NCBI GenBank assembly: GCA_026119855.1
Contig: JAOWBW010000380.1
Span: 124,001 to 188,000 of the forward strand
Reading direction: 5' to 3'
DNA: 64,000 bases
DNA from: Campanula takesimana
Lineage: Eukaryota > Streptophyta > Magnoliopsida > Asterales > Campanulaceae
Made by a program: the position numbers and the translations under genes. The first letter of the stretch is position 1, and each line of letters starts with the position of its first letter. Positions 24,750 to 37,334 of this stretch are shown here, piece after piece. Under the pieces are notes generated by a model. That model was not told where the DNA came from and ran no database searches. It worked only from the letters and a program-made list of their open reading frames with translations.

Positions 24750-26476
24750 GTGGAAGTCCCTTTGTTAGGGGGTCCGCGACATTGTCATCAGTTGTTACTC
24801 TGCATATATCACGTCTCCCCTATCAACGATCTCTCGAATGATATGAAAACGCCTAAGTATGTGTTTGGATTTCTGATGTGCCCTTGGTTCCTTTGCTTGA
24901 GCAATAACACCATTATTATCACAATAAAGGTCTATTGGATTAGCAATACTAGGAACCACTTCAAGTTCAGTAATGAACTTCTTAATCCAAACAGCTTCCT
25001 TTGCAGCATCCGATGCAGCAATATACTCAGCTTCTGTTATAGAATTAGCGGTTGTACTTTGCTTGGAACTCTTCTAGCTTACAGCTCCACCATTTAGCAT
25101 AAACACAAAACCCGATTGCGATCGACTATCATCTTTGTCGGTTTGGAAGCTTGCATCCGTGTATGCATTTACAACGGATCATCTTCCATTCCTCCATAGA
25201 CCAAAAACAAATCTTTAGTCCTTCTTAAGTACTTAAGAATCGCTTTTACATCCATCCAGTGATTTTCATCGGGGTCGGATTGATATCTACTCGTCATGCT
25301 CAAAGCATAAGATACATCCGACCTAGTACAAATCATGGCATACATGATGGACCGAATTGCCGAAGCATATGGAACATTATTCATTTTCTCACGCTCATCT
25401 TTTGTCTTAGGACATTGAGTCTTGCTTAGAGAAACTCCATGTAACACTGGCAAGGTTCCTCTCTTAGAATTTTCCATACGGAATCTTCTAATGACCTTGT
25501 CAATGTATGTACTTTGTCTTAAACCAATTAGCTTCCTAGATCTATCTTTGTAGATCTTAATGCCAAGTACATATGCAGCTTCACCCATATCTTTCATTGC
25601 AAAACACTTTCCTAACCAAGTCTTTACAGACTGAAGTGTAGGAATGTCGTTTCCAATGAGCAATATGTCATCCACATATAGAATAAGGAATAGCACTATG
25701 CTCCCACTAATATTCTTGTAAACACAAGGTTCATCTTCGTTCTTTATGAAACCAAACTCTTTGACCGATTCATCAAAACGGAGATTCCAACTCTTAGAAG
25801 CTTGCTTCAATCCATAGATGGATCTTTGCAATTTGCATACCTTAGAATTTTGTTCAAAACCTTCTGGTTGTGTCATATACACATCCTTTTGTAGTTTTTC
25901 ATTTAAGAAAGCGGTTTTGACATTCATTTGCCATATTTCATAGTCATGATATGCGGCAATGGCAAGCAAAATTCTTATAGACTTGATCATTGCTATGGGT
26001 GAAAAGGTTTCATCATAGTCAATACCATGAACTTGCCTATAACCTTTCGCTACAAGTCTAGCTTTGTAAGTATGCACCTTCCCATCCATGTCAGTCTTCT
26101 TCTTGAAGACCCATTTGCATCCTATGGTTTTTACACCTTCGGGCGCATCAATCAAGTTCCAAACTTGATTATCTTGCATGGATTACAATTCGGATTGCAT
26201 GGCTCCAAGCCACTTATCCGAATCAGGAGAAGACATCGCCTCTTGGTAGGTGGTTGGTTCATCATCTTCAATGATTTCCACCTCATTACTATCCGTTACG
26301 AGAAAACCATATCACTCGAGCTCGGATCGTAACCTACCAGATCTGCGAGTTACTTGCGTATTTTGAACAGGCTCCACAATTCCTTGTGGTTCTTGTTATT
26401 GTTCTATTATCGGTTCAATGTCATTTTCTGGGTCTCGAATTTCTTCAAGATTTATTTTACTCCCACTGATTTCTTT
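24750..26476 (-). pseudogene. copia 1 reverse transcriptase and RNase H
   Basis: The main open part (25169-26179) has the copia RT block: W.LVDAP-like start, KWVFKKK, ARLVAKGY, TFSPIA, NVKTAFLN, YGLKQA and the catalytic YVDDIL, followed by the DVSYALSMTSRY segment. Downstream, to about 24760, RNase H similarity continues in shifted frames with stops. Upstream, between 26180 and 26476, the linker to integrase has several stops. Loss of function is certain. It is separated from integrase by the solo LTR. Confidence 0.85.
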
Positions 26477-28998
26477 TGTAACACCCATCGAATTTCTTGT
26501 TAAATATTTGACATACTCGTTAAAAACTTGAACTTGCATATTATGTGTTAGTTTTACTTGGGTTAAAGTTTTAACTGCTTTAAATAGTTAAGGTGGTTAA
26601 ATGTTTAGTTTTGACTTTTGGGTCATTTGTGAAAATTGGACTTTAGGGGTCTTTTTGTTAAAAGTGAAACTTGAGGGGCCTAAGTGCAATTGTTTGAAAG
26701 TTGAAGTATATCAACTAGTGTTTGCCTGAGAAAGGCATTCTTCCCCAAATTTTCTTACGCTCTCTCTGTTCTAAACCTAGGGTTAAAAGTTTTCCCTATT
26801 CCCGACTCCTCGAGTTTAATTATCCCTCCGTTCTTGATTCCGATCCCGGATTAATATTCGTGGCGTTGAATAGAGCGTTCCAGGCCGAACAGAAATAAGT
26901 TTGGGTTAACTTGAATTTTGACTAGGTAAGTTATTAGCTCCCCCTTGCTTGTAATAACATGCATAAATGTTATTCTCGATACTTGTGATTGTTAATTTTG
27001 TGTTTGGGGTGACTTTGGTGGTACTTGTAAATTTGGGACAAAAGGAGTAAATTTCCCCTGTGTAAACTAATGAAAGGAAATGAAAGAATTGGTTTTAAGC
27101 ATTGTTTATGTTTCTGGGTACGTTGAAATTGTTAGTAAATGTTACTCCTACGTTTTGGGACGGACAATTCTTAAACTGGGAAAGAAATGAGAATTTCGCA
27201 TTTTAGTACACTGTGCGACCGCACAAAAATGAGTGTGCGACCGCACATCTTTCTGAAGGATTTTTCAAAGAAATTGGCATGCTTGTGTGCGGCCGCACAG
27301 TCCATTGTGGGCGACCGCACAGTTGTCTGAAAAACAAAGATTTTGTTTAAAGTTTGTATAAAGTTGGAAGTAACCCTAGTTAAGGTATATAACCTTAATA
27401 TAAGATGTCCTAGCAAGTGTTGTGATACTTTAGGGGCATCATACTTGGTCTTAAACATGTATACTCATTGAATTACAATGAGAACATAGGTATAAGAGTA
27501 GTATCTCTTCTTTATGTCTTGAAAGTGCTATGAACAAGCACTAATGTGTTATACTTGTTGTGAATCCAATGATTGTCCACCTTAGAGGCATTAGCATAAG
27601 GTCTTAGACTTGAACATCCTAAGAATAGGATTGGGATTTGGTAAGAGTAAATGTATAACTCTTATACTTGTTTGAATGTCCAAAGATTGGAAGTTATAAC
27701 TTGAAGTATAAGATATTAAAAGCTTGTACATGACTTGAACATCCATAGAAATGGATTAAGACTTGAATATAAGATAATAAAATCTTGTACTTGGCTTGAC
27801 ACCAATACATATGTATGGTAGTGAACTAGAAAGTGCTATGAACAAGCACTAACGTGTATGAGACATGTTCTTGTTGTGTATGTGCAAACATTGCATATAG
27901 TTGCTTGATAACAAGGTGACTTCTTGAGTACTTGAAGCATGTTCCTTGTTGAGCTAGTCCACTACATTTGGATTAGTTCTTCTCCCGTTGTTCAAGTAAA
28001 TATCTACTTGTACTTTCTTGTGTGAGTCCAGCTGGTTCTCTTTGCTTGTTCGAAAATGTATAGGTTCACGCTTGTCGCGAGAGCTGGGGTTTAAGTGACA
28101 ATCGGGTTCCTATGTATTTCCGCCCGACCCCTTACTACCGGCCATAGTAAGGGCATAGCTTCCTTAGTTGGAGCAATAAGCCTGACTTAAGTGAATGCTA
28201 AACTCCCGTCCCGAACACCTCGTGAATAATCATGAGTACTGATATTGAGAATGACACTGGTTACCGGGTCTTCTGATATATACTGAATAATCAGTTCCTG
28301 TTATTGATCGTGATGTCAAAGTAATACAAGCTTCGACAACAATGGTATTCTTGGGAGGAATAAGGAAGGAAGCAATATCCTTATAATTTGCTTGTTTAGC
28401 CTTATGTGCTATTTGATGAGTGGATTATCCTCTCATATACTTGTTACTTGATGATACTTGAGATATGATTATTTGAGTATCTACTTGAATTGCATGATAA
28501 CATGTCATGTAGTTGCATCTAATAGCTTACTGAGATTTATCTCACCCTTTATTTGTCCCCTCCCCCAGGAAAGGAAGGATAGTGCGCAGTGAGGCTCGAC
28601 ATAGTTGGGAGCTTGCTTCGCAGGTCGTGATTATTTTGGGGCTTGTGTCCTTTTTGCACTTGGTGAGGACGATGTATTGGGTTGTATAACTCCTTATTTT
28701 GGGGTAGACAGTCTTGTTTAGTTCTTGTTGTCACTAGACATCTTGTATAGTACTCTTAATGCCAGCTTATGTGCTAGGCATGTTTCCGCTGTGTATGTAT
28801 TAAGTTTGGTTTTAAATTTTCTTGTCTAGAACTCATGTTGTGAGCTAGTATAGCTCCTTACTCTAGAGTATATATATATCATGTCAGTTTGTTAAACAAA
28901 TGTCGTTAAGTTTCTTGTTAAGTTTCTTGTTTCCCGTTAGGCACTCCCATCCAGGTTTGAGGTTCTATTAGGGGATCCCGGGACCTGGGGGCGTGTCA
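26477..28998 (+). mobile_element. Solo LTR, Ty3/gypsy-like (2,522 bp)
   Basis: Starts TGTAACACCC and ends GGGCGTGTCA, flanked by the 5-bp target duplication TCTTT (26472-26476 and 28999-29003). It interrupts the copia 1 pol frame between integrase and RT. Plus-strand TATA candidates are TATAAAG at 27357 and TATATAA at 27386-27392. A cluster of TGTGCGACCGCACA palindromes lies just upstream (27212, 27234, TGTGCGGCCGCACA at 27286, a variant near 27306). The gypsy assignment rests on the TGTAACACCC start and length, not on coding sequence. Confidence 0.88.
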
Positions 28999-31040
28999 TC
29001 TTTGGAGAGAAATTGTTTCTCTAGAAAAACACCAGTTCCGGCAACAAACACCTTGTTGTCCTCTCGGTTGTAAAAGTAATATCCTCTAGTTTCCTTAGGA
29101 TATCCCACGAAAATACATTTATCAGATTTGTGTGCTAATTTGTCAGAGACAAGTCTTTTGACAAATGCTTCGCAACCCCAAATCCTCATGAAAGACAAAC
29201 AAGTTTTCTTTCCGCTCCACATTTCATATGGAGTCTTTTGAACCGATTTAGTTGGAACACGATTTAGTGTGAAAGTAGCGCTTTCTAGAGCATAATCCCA
29301 AAAGGATAAAGAAAGATCAACTTGACTCATCATTGATCGAACCATGTCCAACAAAGTCTGATTCTTCCTCTCGGACACACCATTCCATTGTGGTGTTCCG
29401 GGTGGAGTCAATTGTGAAACTATTCCACAATTCTTTAGATGATCATTAAATTCATGACTTAAATATTCTCCACCTCGATCCGATCGAAGTGCCTTAATAC
29501 TTTTGCCAAGTTGTTTTTCTACTTCATTTTGAAATATTCTGAATATCTCAAATGCTTCACTTTTATGTTTCATTAGGTAAACATACCCAAATCTACTATA
29601 ATCATCAGTGAAGGTTATGAAGTATTGAAATCCTCCCCTAGCATTGCTACTTAATGGTCCGCATACATCGGAATGTATCAACCCCAATAAGTCGCTTGCC
29701 CTTTCACCTAGCTTGGTAAAAGGTGTCTTAGTCATTTTTCCAAGAAGACATGACTCGCAAGTATCATATGACTCAAGGTCACATGAACCCAAAAGACCGT
29801 CCTCATGGAGTTTTGAGATATGCTTCTCATTAATATGACCGAGACGGCAATGCCACAAATAAGTATGATTAACATCATTAGATTTAGATTTCTTATTTAC
29901 ATGATAGACATTGTCATTATTTTTATTCTTGACATCCAAGATATAAGGGCCATTAAATGAATTAGCAATACCATAAAGCACATCATTTAAATAAATAAAA
30001 CAATTCTTATTTTTAATAAAAAACTTAAAACCTTCATTATCGAAATAAGAAATTGAAATAATATTTCTACTTAAATCTGGTACATAATAGCAATTGTTCA
30101 AAACAAGTATTAATCCGGAAGGTAAAGTGACTTCATAAGTTCCTACGGCTAATGCAGCAACTCTTGCTCCATTTCCCACTCGTAGGTCCACTTCACCCTC
30201 TTTAAGTAGTCTCCTATTCTTTAGTCCCTGCACATTTAAACAAATATGAGAACCACATCCGGTATCCAATACCCAAGAATCAGTGGTAGAAAGGAGAATA
30301 TCTATCATATAGATACCTGAAGTCGACGCAGTCCCACTGCTCTTCTTCTTCTTTTGCTCTTCCTTAAAAGCCTTGCAATTACGTTTACAATGACCAATTT
30401 CTTGACAATGGAAACAAATTACATCCTTTTGTGAATCGGGTTTTGCCTCTGAAGCCTTGGCAACCTTTGCCTTGCTTATTTTGGGTTTGACAACTTTCTT
30501 ACCCTTTTCTTTGGCACTAGCCTTCTTCCCATCATGAACCAAGAGCACAGGAGAACTTTTCTCCATAATCTTCATCTCCGCAGTTTTAAGCATACCATGC
30601 AACTCGGAAAGATTCTTATCCATTCCATGCATGTTATTATTCATCACAAACTGATTATAACATTTAGGCAATGAATTAAGAATGAGATCCATGGCTAGCT
30701 CCAATGGGATGGATAGCCAAGTTTCTCAAGATGCTCTACATAGCTTTTCATTTTAAGCATGTGAGGACTCACTTGTTGCCCTTCACTCATTTTGCAAGAA
30801 GTGAATGCAACAATGGTCTTGTACCTCTCTTGCCTATCTTGCTCTTAAAACATGGCTCTTAACTCCACGCCTATCTCATAGGCTTCCAAATGTTCCAAAC
30901 TTTGTTGGAGTTTTGAGCACATAGTAGCAAGCATGAGACAACTTACATCTCTAGAATCATTACGATGTTTCTTGTAACTGTCTCTTTTTGCCCTAGGGGC
31001 ATTGGCTTCTGGTTTAACAGGAAGAGGCCCATCGAGAATG
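28999..31040 (-). pseudogene. copia 1 gag C-terminus, protease and integrase
   Basis: Longest frame 28968-30704. In order: a CCHC zinc knuckle (CFHCQEIGHCKRNC in context), protease with WVLDTGCGSHIC, the HLWHCRLGH-type pre-integrase motif, and an integrase core with HSDVCGP, FTDDYSRFGY and WNGVSERKNQTLLDMVRSMM. Gag continues upstream in 30845-31040 with one stop (30847) and a shift. The last codons of 28968-30704 are LTR-derived read-through, not copia sequence. Confidence 0.88.
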
Positions 31041-31903
31041 CATGGGCGGATATTATGTTGTAGAAGGGGGTACACGTGCACCCGGTCAATTGAAATTTGT
31101 AGTTAAAAATGTTTTTTTTTCTTAAATCCTGAATATTAAGTGCACCCGCAGATTGTCTATATTTATAACACCCTGATTATAATCACAAGTAGCTCTGTGT
31201 TCTGGCGGCAACATTTTTCTTAAAAGTTGTTTGATGCAAGCCACTCAGGTTCGAATCTCTCTGCTAGCCAAGACATTTTTTTTTCCTTCTCTCTCATTTT
31301 TCTACTACTCCAACTTAACAAGGCCACTTTGAGTTTCCTCCAATAATTTCAAATATAACTACTACTTCCTCCGTCTCAAAAAAATGATCTTCACGTTTGA
31401 CATTTTTCATTGTCCCAAAAAGTTTTTCTCATTTCTACAATTTAGGCTTAATTGTGCATAAACACAATATAGCTAGTGAAGCAAACGCTCATATCTTTAA
31501 AAAGTTTGAATAGTCAAACGTGAAGATCATTTTTGGACGGAGGGAGTATATTTTTTATTCTCTCTCATTTTCTACTACAAGTTTATATAACTAGTCCACT
31601 TTAGGTTTCTGTCCATTATCTCAAATATAATTAATTAATGTTTGGGTCTTCTTCATTATTTAATTATTTTTTCTATCTTAAAATGAATAACCTTTTTACA
31701 AAAACCTTTGTTCGTAAATATTTTTTCTATCAAAAACATTTTTCTATCAAAATATTTTTTCTATTCATTATATAGTTGCAAATATACTTTTTAATTATAG
31801 TGGTGTATCATATTGTAATTTAACCGCGTTTCGAAAAAATATGTATTAAGTTTTTTAATGTAAATTGTGCACCCGCTGTCAAAACATCCTAGATCCGCCA
31901 CTG
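31041..31903. mobile_element. Non-autonomous hAT element (863 bp)
   Basis: Right terminus CAGTGGCGGATCTAGGATG (reverse complement) and left terminus CATGGGCGGAT, flanked by the 8-bp duplication CGAGAATG (31033-31040 and 31904-31911). It sits inside copia 1 gag. No transposase. It contains a nested Stowaway. Confidence 0.88.
31365..31546. mobile_element. Stowaway-like MITE nested in the hAT element
   Basis: CTTCCTCCGTCTC ... GGACGGAGGGAG flanked by TA. Close relative of the copy at 46075-46253: both share TAGTGAAGCAA and AGTTTGAATAGTCAAAC. Confidence 0.88.
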
Positions 31904-32042
31904 CGAGAATGTACAACTTATCTTCTTGCCTAAGAACTATTCTTAGGCTACGGATCCAATCCATAAAGTTCGTACCATTCTCTTGGAGCTTATCATTCTC
32001 AAGGATCGATCGCAACGAAATTGATTAAGTGTTGTTAGTCAT
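31904..32042 (-). pseudogene. copia 1 gag N-terminus
   Basis: Starts at the ATG complementary to 32040-32042 and reads into RSILENDKLQENGTNFMDW, the usual copia gag start. A TAA lies at codon 6. The reading resumes beyond the hAT insertion at 31040. Confidence 0.75.
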
Positions 32043-33547
32043 TATCTACAATTATGCAAAATTTCCAAAATTTAATAAGTACCAATTTCATTAAAGAAAT
32101 AAATAATGTATTTTTTTTTCAAAAATACTCCCACTAAATTATACAACCTTCTTATACATCCAATGTATGATATAATTTAAATGGGCTAAGATCCAACTTT
32201 AATTTAATTTCAAGTCCACGGAAGCGGATTACACAAAATTAAATTAATTAGGTAGACGATCATGTTAATCATATCCCATATGACTCTTAGATCATTTTCT
32301 GAGATTCTTTAAGAAATCCAATTTCTAAAGCATGTTTAATCTCATCCTTGCCTAGGCCCAAAACTGTTTTGACGCCTAATTAAGTTCAACCATTTTAAAC
32401 GTATAGTTAATGTGCCTCGCGTGGGCGTGCCCACATTATCTATCTTGCGCATACATAAATAAAGTCAATGTACCTTACGGAGGCGAATCCACATTGAAAT
32501 TACTCATATACTAACAAGTGTTTTAATCATGGCATGGCAAAATGACCTTCAAACTTTCTTTGAAGGTTTATCACATATAGCATATAACACATTTATGAGC
32601 ACATAATATAAACATGTTACACATCAAGTTTAGGCACTAAATTAATCATCATTAATTTAAGCATAATATTTATGTGTCATTAGTTTCTCTATAATTATGA
32701 GGATGAGACTCTTTGAACTTTGGTTATCATCTCCAAATCAAGACAACAAGAAGTGCGACCGAAACTAAGCCATAAGGCAACCACAGTTCCGCACTAATTC
32801 AAGAAACCAAAAAAGTTGTCCATGTGGCCGAAACTAAGCAATAGATGGTCTCGATGAACGTAGGCCAATTGCATCCACAATTCTACATGGATCTCCAATC
32901 TTTGAATCAAGAACTTTGTTTCTCAATTTTAGCAATTATGAACTCTTCATAATTCTAACTTCGTTTTATCTTTGAATCTTTAATTTGCGATCAAGTTTGG
33001 GAAACACAATCTCGATGAACGTAGATTAGCCATCCAAACATTGATCAAATCTTGGAATCACAAGACTAAAACAAATAGGAAAATTAAACCCCGAGATCCA
33101 CACCCAAACCCTAGCAAGAGCCCCCCGACCGAAACCATAGGTCCGGCCGGGTCTCTTCATTGGGTCCGGTCGGACCTCCTCTGAAAAATCTCAGATTTTT
33201 AAAGTTCCAAAATTTATCTCAAAATTGTTTTTCCCGATTCAATTAGGATTTGGTGTTCTTGGTGATCCAATCACCATGATCATCAAAACCTTAAATGAAC
33301 AATTCATGAATCCTTGAATTATCAAAACTTTGATCCAATCAAAAATTGATAATCCAAACAATTTTAAATCCACCATAATTTTTATTGCGATTGAATAGTG
33401 CGATTAAAGTTTATAAAACAATAAACCACATAAAATCATATAACACATAAACATCATAATCCAATATTCATATCATGCTAGACATATAAACAAATAATTT
33501 ATATACACACAACATGATCTAGTATTGAAATAATCAACATGAACGGG
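32043..33547 (-). other. copia 1 untranslated leader
   Basis: About 1.5 kb between PBS and gag without coding potential. Contains paired GC palindromes GGTCCGGCCGGGTC and GGTCCGGTCGGACC at about 33140-33178. Confidence 0.6.
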
Positions 33548-33559
33548 GCTCTGATACCA
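33548..33559 (-). other. Primer binding site of copia 1
   Basis: On the minus strand TGGTATCAGAGC, complementary to the 3' end of initiator tRNA-Met, one base downstream of the 5' LTR. Confidence 0.9.
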
Positions 33560-33560
33560 C

Positions 33561-34375
33561 TGTTGGGTTTCGTAGTAACATGCACAACGGAATTAAGCAT
33601 TTAAATTTTTCATGAAACCCAAAGCCATAGATCCGTTCATATGATTATATCAAATACATACAATATGAATACTGGAATACTAACCCTTGATGCCTTTGAA
33701 TTTAGTCTTTGATCTTGGTGGAGAATTCTAAGCTTGATCACGAGCAAGTAAGAACACAAACTTCGAAGATGATAAGCTTCACACTCTAGCGGTATCCACA
33801 CCTTGAACGAATATCAAGAGAACTTGATCTTGGTTGCTAGACCAAAATTATGAAACACACTTTCACAATTGTATTGACTATATGGAATTATTATATGTAT
33901 GATATTCTTGTTCTTCAATCTAGGGATATCTTAGAACAAGAAAAAAACCCTCTCAAACCCTTGGAGGCACTCACAAACATAAGACAATCACTAGGTCTGA
34001 TTTGGGGTGTTTGAACATCTATTTATACTCACAAGTCCTTAACCCTTAAGGTCTTTGAGTCTAAATCCCGTCATAGTTCGAAACTTTCCAAATCAGCTTT
34101 CCAGCGGTTGCTCGGACGCTCCTTTTAAAGTGCTCGGCCGAGTCCTTCAATATGCACGCCCGTGCACACCGGTTATAGCATTCGACAATGCACTGCTCGA
34201 CCGCTCTTTTAAAGTGCTCGGCCGAGCTTCTCGGTCGAGTCCTTTAATCTGCGCAGCCGTGCAGACCAAAATCTACCAAATTCCAATTTAGTCCTTTAAG
34301 GATTCGTTCTGATCGTGTGTGACCCTCTAGGATTACACTATGTTGGCAATGGGTTCAAACATGATCCCATAAGAT
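33561..34375 (-). repeat. 5' LTR of copia 1, proximal part
   Basis: Direct copy of 23128-24668, with TATA at 34019-34026 and the GC cluster from 34110. Two of the CGGCCG cores have decayed (CGGACG, CGACCG) relative to the other LTR. Interrupted at AAGAT by the solo LTR; a 35-bp continuation lies at 35896-35930. Confidence 0.9.
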
Positions 34376-35895
34376 TGTTGGGTTTCCAAGTAACATGCGC
34401 AGCGGAATATAGCAATTAAAATTTTAAGAAACCCAAAGCCATGGATCCGTTCATATGATTAAATCAAATACAACAAGATGAATATAGGATAAAACTAACC
34501 CTTGATTACTATCAAATTTTCTCTTGGTCTTTGGTGGAGAAACTTGAAGACTTGATCACGATCACAAAGCTTGAACACGAACTTTGAAGATGATGATTTT
34601 CACCCTCTAGCGGTATCCACACTTCGAACGAATATCAAAGGAGCTTCTTTGATCTTGGTTGCTAGACCAATATTATGAAACACACTTTCACAATATAATA
34701 AAGAACTATATGGAATTTATTTGTGAATTATTTTGTTCCTCAATCAATGATATCTTAGAACAAAATAAAATCTCTCTCAAACTCTTTGAGACTTACAAAA
34801 GCACTTGTAAATATGGTCTGGCCGAATTTGTGTTTTTATACACAATTAAGACCTATTCCAAATAGGTAACTTGTGCCAAAAACCTTTCCTAATCGAATTA
34901 GGAATTTTCCTGTCGGCAGCACCAGGCGCCCGCCTGCAAAGGACCAGGCGCCCGCTTGAATGACCAGAAGGTCCGGGCCATTTAGAAATCATTCAGGTGC
35001 CCGCCTGGTTCAACCCAAGCGCCCGCTTGGTTGACCAGGAAGCCCAGAATAATTCCAGAAATTCCCTTGAGGTTCTTCGACCCTAAATTCCAATATAGTC
35101 CTCTTTTTTAAGATTCGTTCTATTGAGTGTGACCCTCTAGGATTATACTAAGTTGGCAATGGGCTCAAACATGATCCCATAAGATATGATTAGGTTCTAG
35201 CAAACCGTCATACCTACCCAAATAGTATAACTAGATACAAGTTCGCATCCCTTTAGAATATGTCATAATCCCTTTGTCCACGATGTCTTTGAACATAAGT
35301 CATGGTCAAACAGTCAACTTGTCATGTTCAATACTTTCTCGATTCCGAATATGTTGATAATTCAAATGTTATTGATCCAATCAATCCATTTGAGTCCGGC
35401 CGAACATTTCATCAACATCATTCCTTCGAGGGGCCCAAGCCTGACATCTCTCCGTGGAGGGACAAATCCATTTAGCTTATTATTCTTCCCAACGAGAATC
35501 CGATTATGCCAGTCATACCCTTTATAACTACCGTGTTAAGGTGGCGTTTGAATATGTCAAACACAATGTTCATCAAGTGGAAGACTATAATAACTTCATG
35601 TCTAAGGATTCAAATGACATAACTAATATGAGATATACGTACGACATAGACCATGACATAAATCTCATACAGCGGGTCATGTCCAGTGCCTTGTTCCAAA
35701 CAAGTACCCATAAATCTAACATGATCATCCCATGACCATTTAGCCTTTATACTAGTGCTTAACAAGTACTAGGGATGGGGATTATTATAAGTAAACATGA
35801 ACAACAATAATAATCAAAACATCTCTTTATTGATATGAAATAAATGATAACAATTACAACGTTTATTAAACGTGCCTAGGGCACCACTACCAACA
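34376..35895 (-). mobile_element. Related copia solo LTR (1,520 bp)
   Basis: TGTTGGG...CCAACA with 5-bp target duplication AAGAT (34371-34375, 35896-35900). It belongs to the same broad family as copia 1 (shared start, shared right half) but differs in the middle. Minus-strand TATA TATAAAAA at 34833-34840. The GC cluster upstream is CAGGCGCCCGCCTG (34923), CAGGCGCCCGCTTG (34945), CAGGTGCCCGCCTGG (34994) and CAAGCGCCCGCTTGG (35016). Confidence 0.92.
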
Positions 35896-36195
35896 AAGAT
35901 ATGATTAGGTTCTAGCAAACCGTCATACCTTGCCAGCTTAGTAAGCAGCCTGAGCAGTTTTCCTCTAGCAAGATTGCTCCAATGTCAAAACGCTTACATC
36001 CGCTTCACCTCATATGTTTGGACCGCTCACTACCGCGAAGTTTTGAACCAACCTGTGGTATCTCTAATGATATCCTGGCTGCTCTCCTTCTAAATCTCCA
36101 AACATAGAAGACATCAATAAAGTTCGACACTTCAATGAAACAGAATTTATGAACAACGATGTCGCTCAATATTGTGAGAACCAACGAGAACCAAC

Positions 36196-36942
36196 AAAAA
36201 AATACTGCGCAACGAGAATCAAAAAGGTTCCAAAAAAATAACAAAATACTTACAGAGGAAATCTAATCTAAGTTGATCCGTTGCAGGGCTTCACGCATCT
36301 CATTCTGAAGACCATTGAATTTGTTCATGAGTTCCACCTTTAAATTTTGAAATTTGTCCTGGAACTCCACAGCTTTTCCAACATAAGTGTTCATTCCTCT
36401 GCGCATATCAGCGTTGTCATCCACTAGCTCTCTGAACCTTGCTCTGCTGTCCGTCAGGATGGCAGTTTGCGTAGCTTCTAATCTTGAGTCGGTATGGAGG
36501 CGCTGAGTGTTGACGCTTCCTTGAATGTCTAACATTGCGTAGTCAAATTTGTCGTTGAACGCCAAAGAAAAATCTGTCATGGACTTAGCAATGCATCGAC
36601 GCACTTCTTCAATATTATGCGTAGAGCCTCCTTGTTCAATCTTCTCTATCTGATCCTCCATCTGAGCTTGAAGGTCATCAAATCCTCTATGTAACCCATC
36701 TGCAAGGGTTTTCTTGAGCTTTTTCAGAATGTCCCTGAGTCCACCATCAAGTGCTCCAAAGGTGCACACATTTTTGAGTTGTGCGCTAACATTTTCTAGC
36801 TGAGCGCTGATGGATTTCAGGGAGTCCAGGATAAGATGTTCCAAAGTGATAGGAACTTTTTCTTGCGCAGGCTCAGATGGACTTGCCTTTGCTTTAGCAC
36901 TCTCCGTGCTTTCCTTTGCCTTTGCTTCTTCTTTGGCAGCTT
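36196..36942 (-). pseudogene. Inverted copy of the TGCGCA-element ORF 3' part
   Basis: Reverse-complement duplicate of 39590-40337, about 98% identical by eye. Its frame (36263-36844 and upstream) lacks the stop that interrupts the other copy: it has GAA where 39602-39604 is TAA. The 5'-most 35931-36195 and the junction 36943-37014 have no partner. With 2.6 kb between the arms, a transcript crossing both would form a long hairpin. Confidence 0.85.
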
Positions 36943-37334
36943 TTTTTGAAACTAATAATGCGATTTTCTCATTAAAACTAATGATGCGATTTTCTCATTA
37001 AGCATACCCATTTCTCCTTTCAAGAGATCACTTTTTATGAGGAAGTCGAATTGACAGTTACCGGCTTAGGACTTCACAAGCACACGCGCGCATAGGCCTG
37101 CACACGCGCGTTCCCTTTTGTGACACGTGGTACTACTATCCTGCGCCACTGCACTTTCTCTCAAACATTTCGTAGCTATCGTGCGCCTAACTTCTCCTTC
37201 CCTACTTAAACCGTTTCTCTCTCTACTTCTCTCTTCCCTCTAAATTTTCTCACTCTCTTTTCTAACCTCTGCTCTAAACCCTCATCTCTCATTTCCTATT
37301 CAACCTCAACCTTACTTCTTTCTAAACCATTTCA

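Larger units (their letters stand above)
23128..35930 (-). mobile_element. Ty1/copia retrotransposon 1, nested and disrupted
   Basis: Minus-strand element. 3' LTR 23128-24668, polypurine tract, RT/RNase H, integrase, protease, gag, leader, PBS 33548-33559, 5' LTR 33561-34375 plus remnant 35896-35930. The order integrase before RT identifies Ty1/copia. Three later insertions break it: a solo LTR (26477-28998), a hAT element (31041-31903) and a related solo LTR (34376-35895). The outer end of the 5' LTR is lost at 35930, where it abuts the inverted TGCGCA fragment. Reading frames carry several stops and shifts, so the element is dead. Confidence 0.9.

Noticed and set aside
26477..28998. A host gene in the gap between copia integrase and RT
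   Set aside because: TG...CA ends with a TCTTT duplication and no coding content identify a solo LTR.
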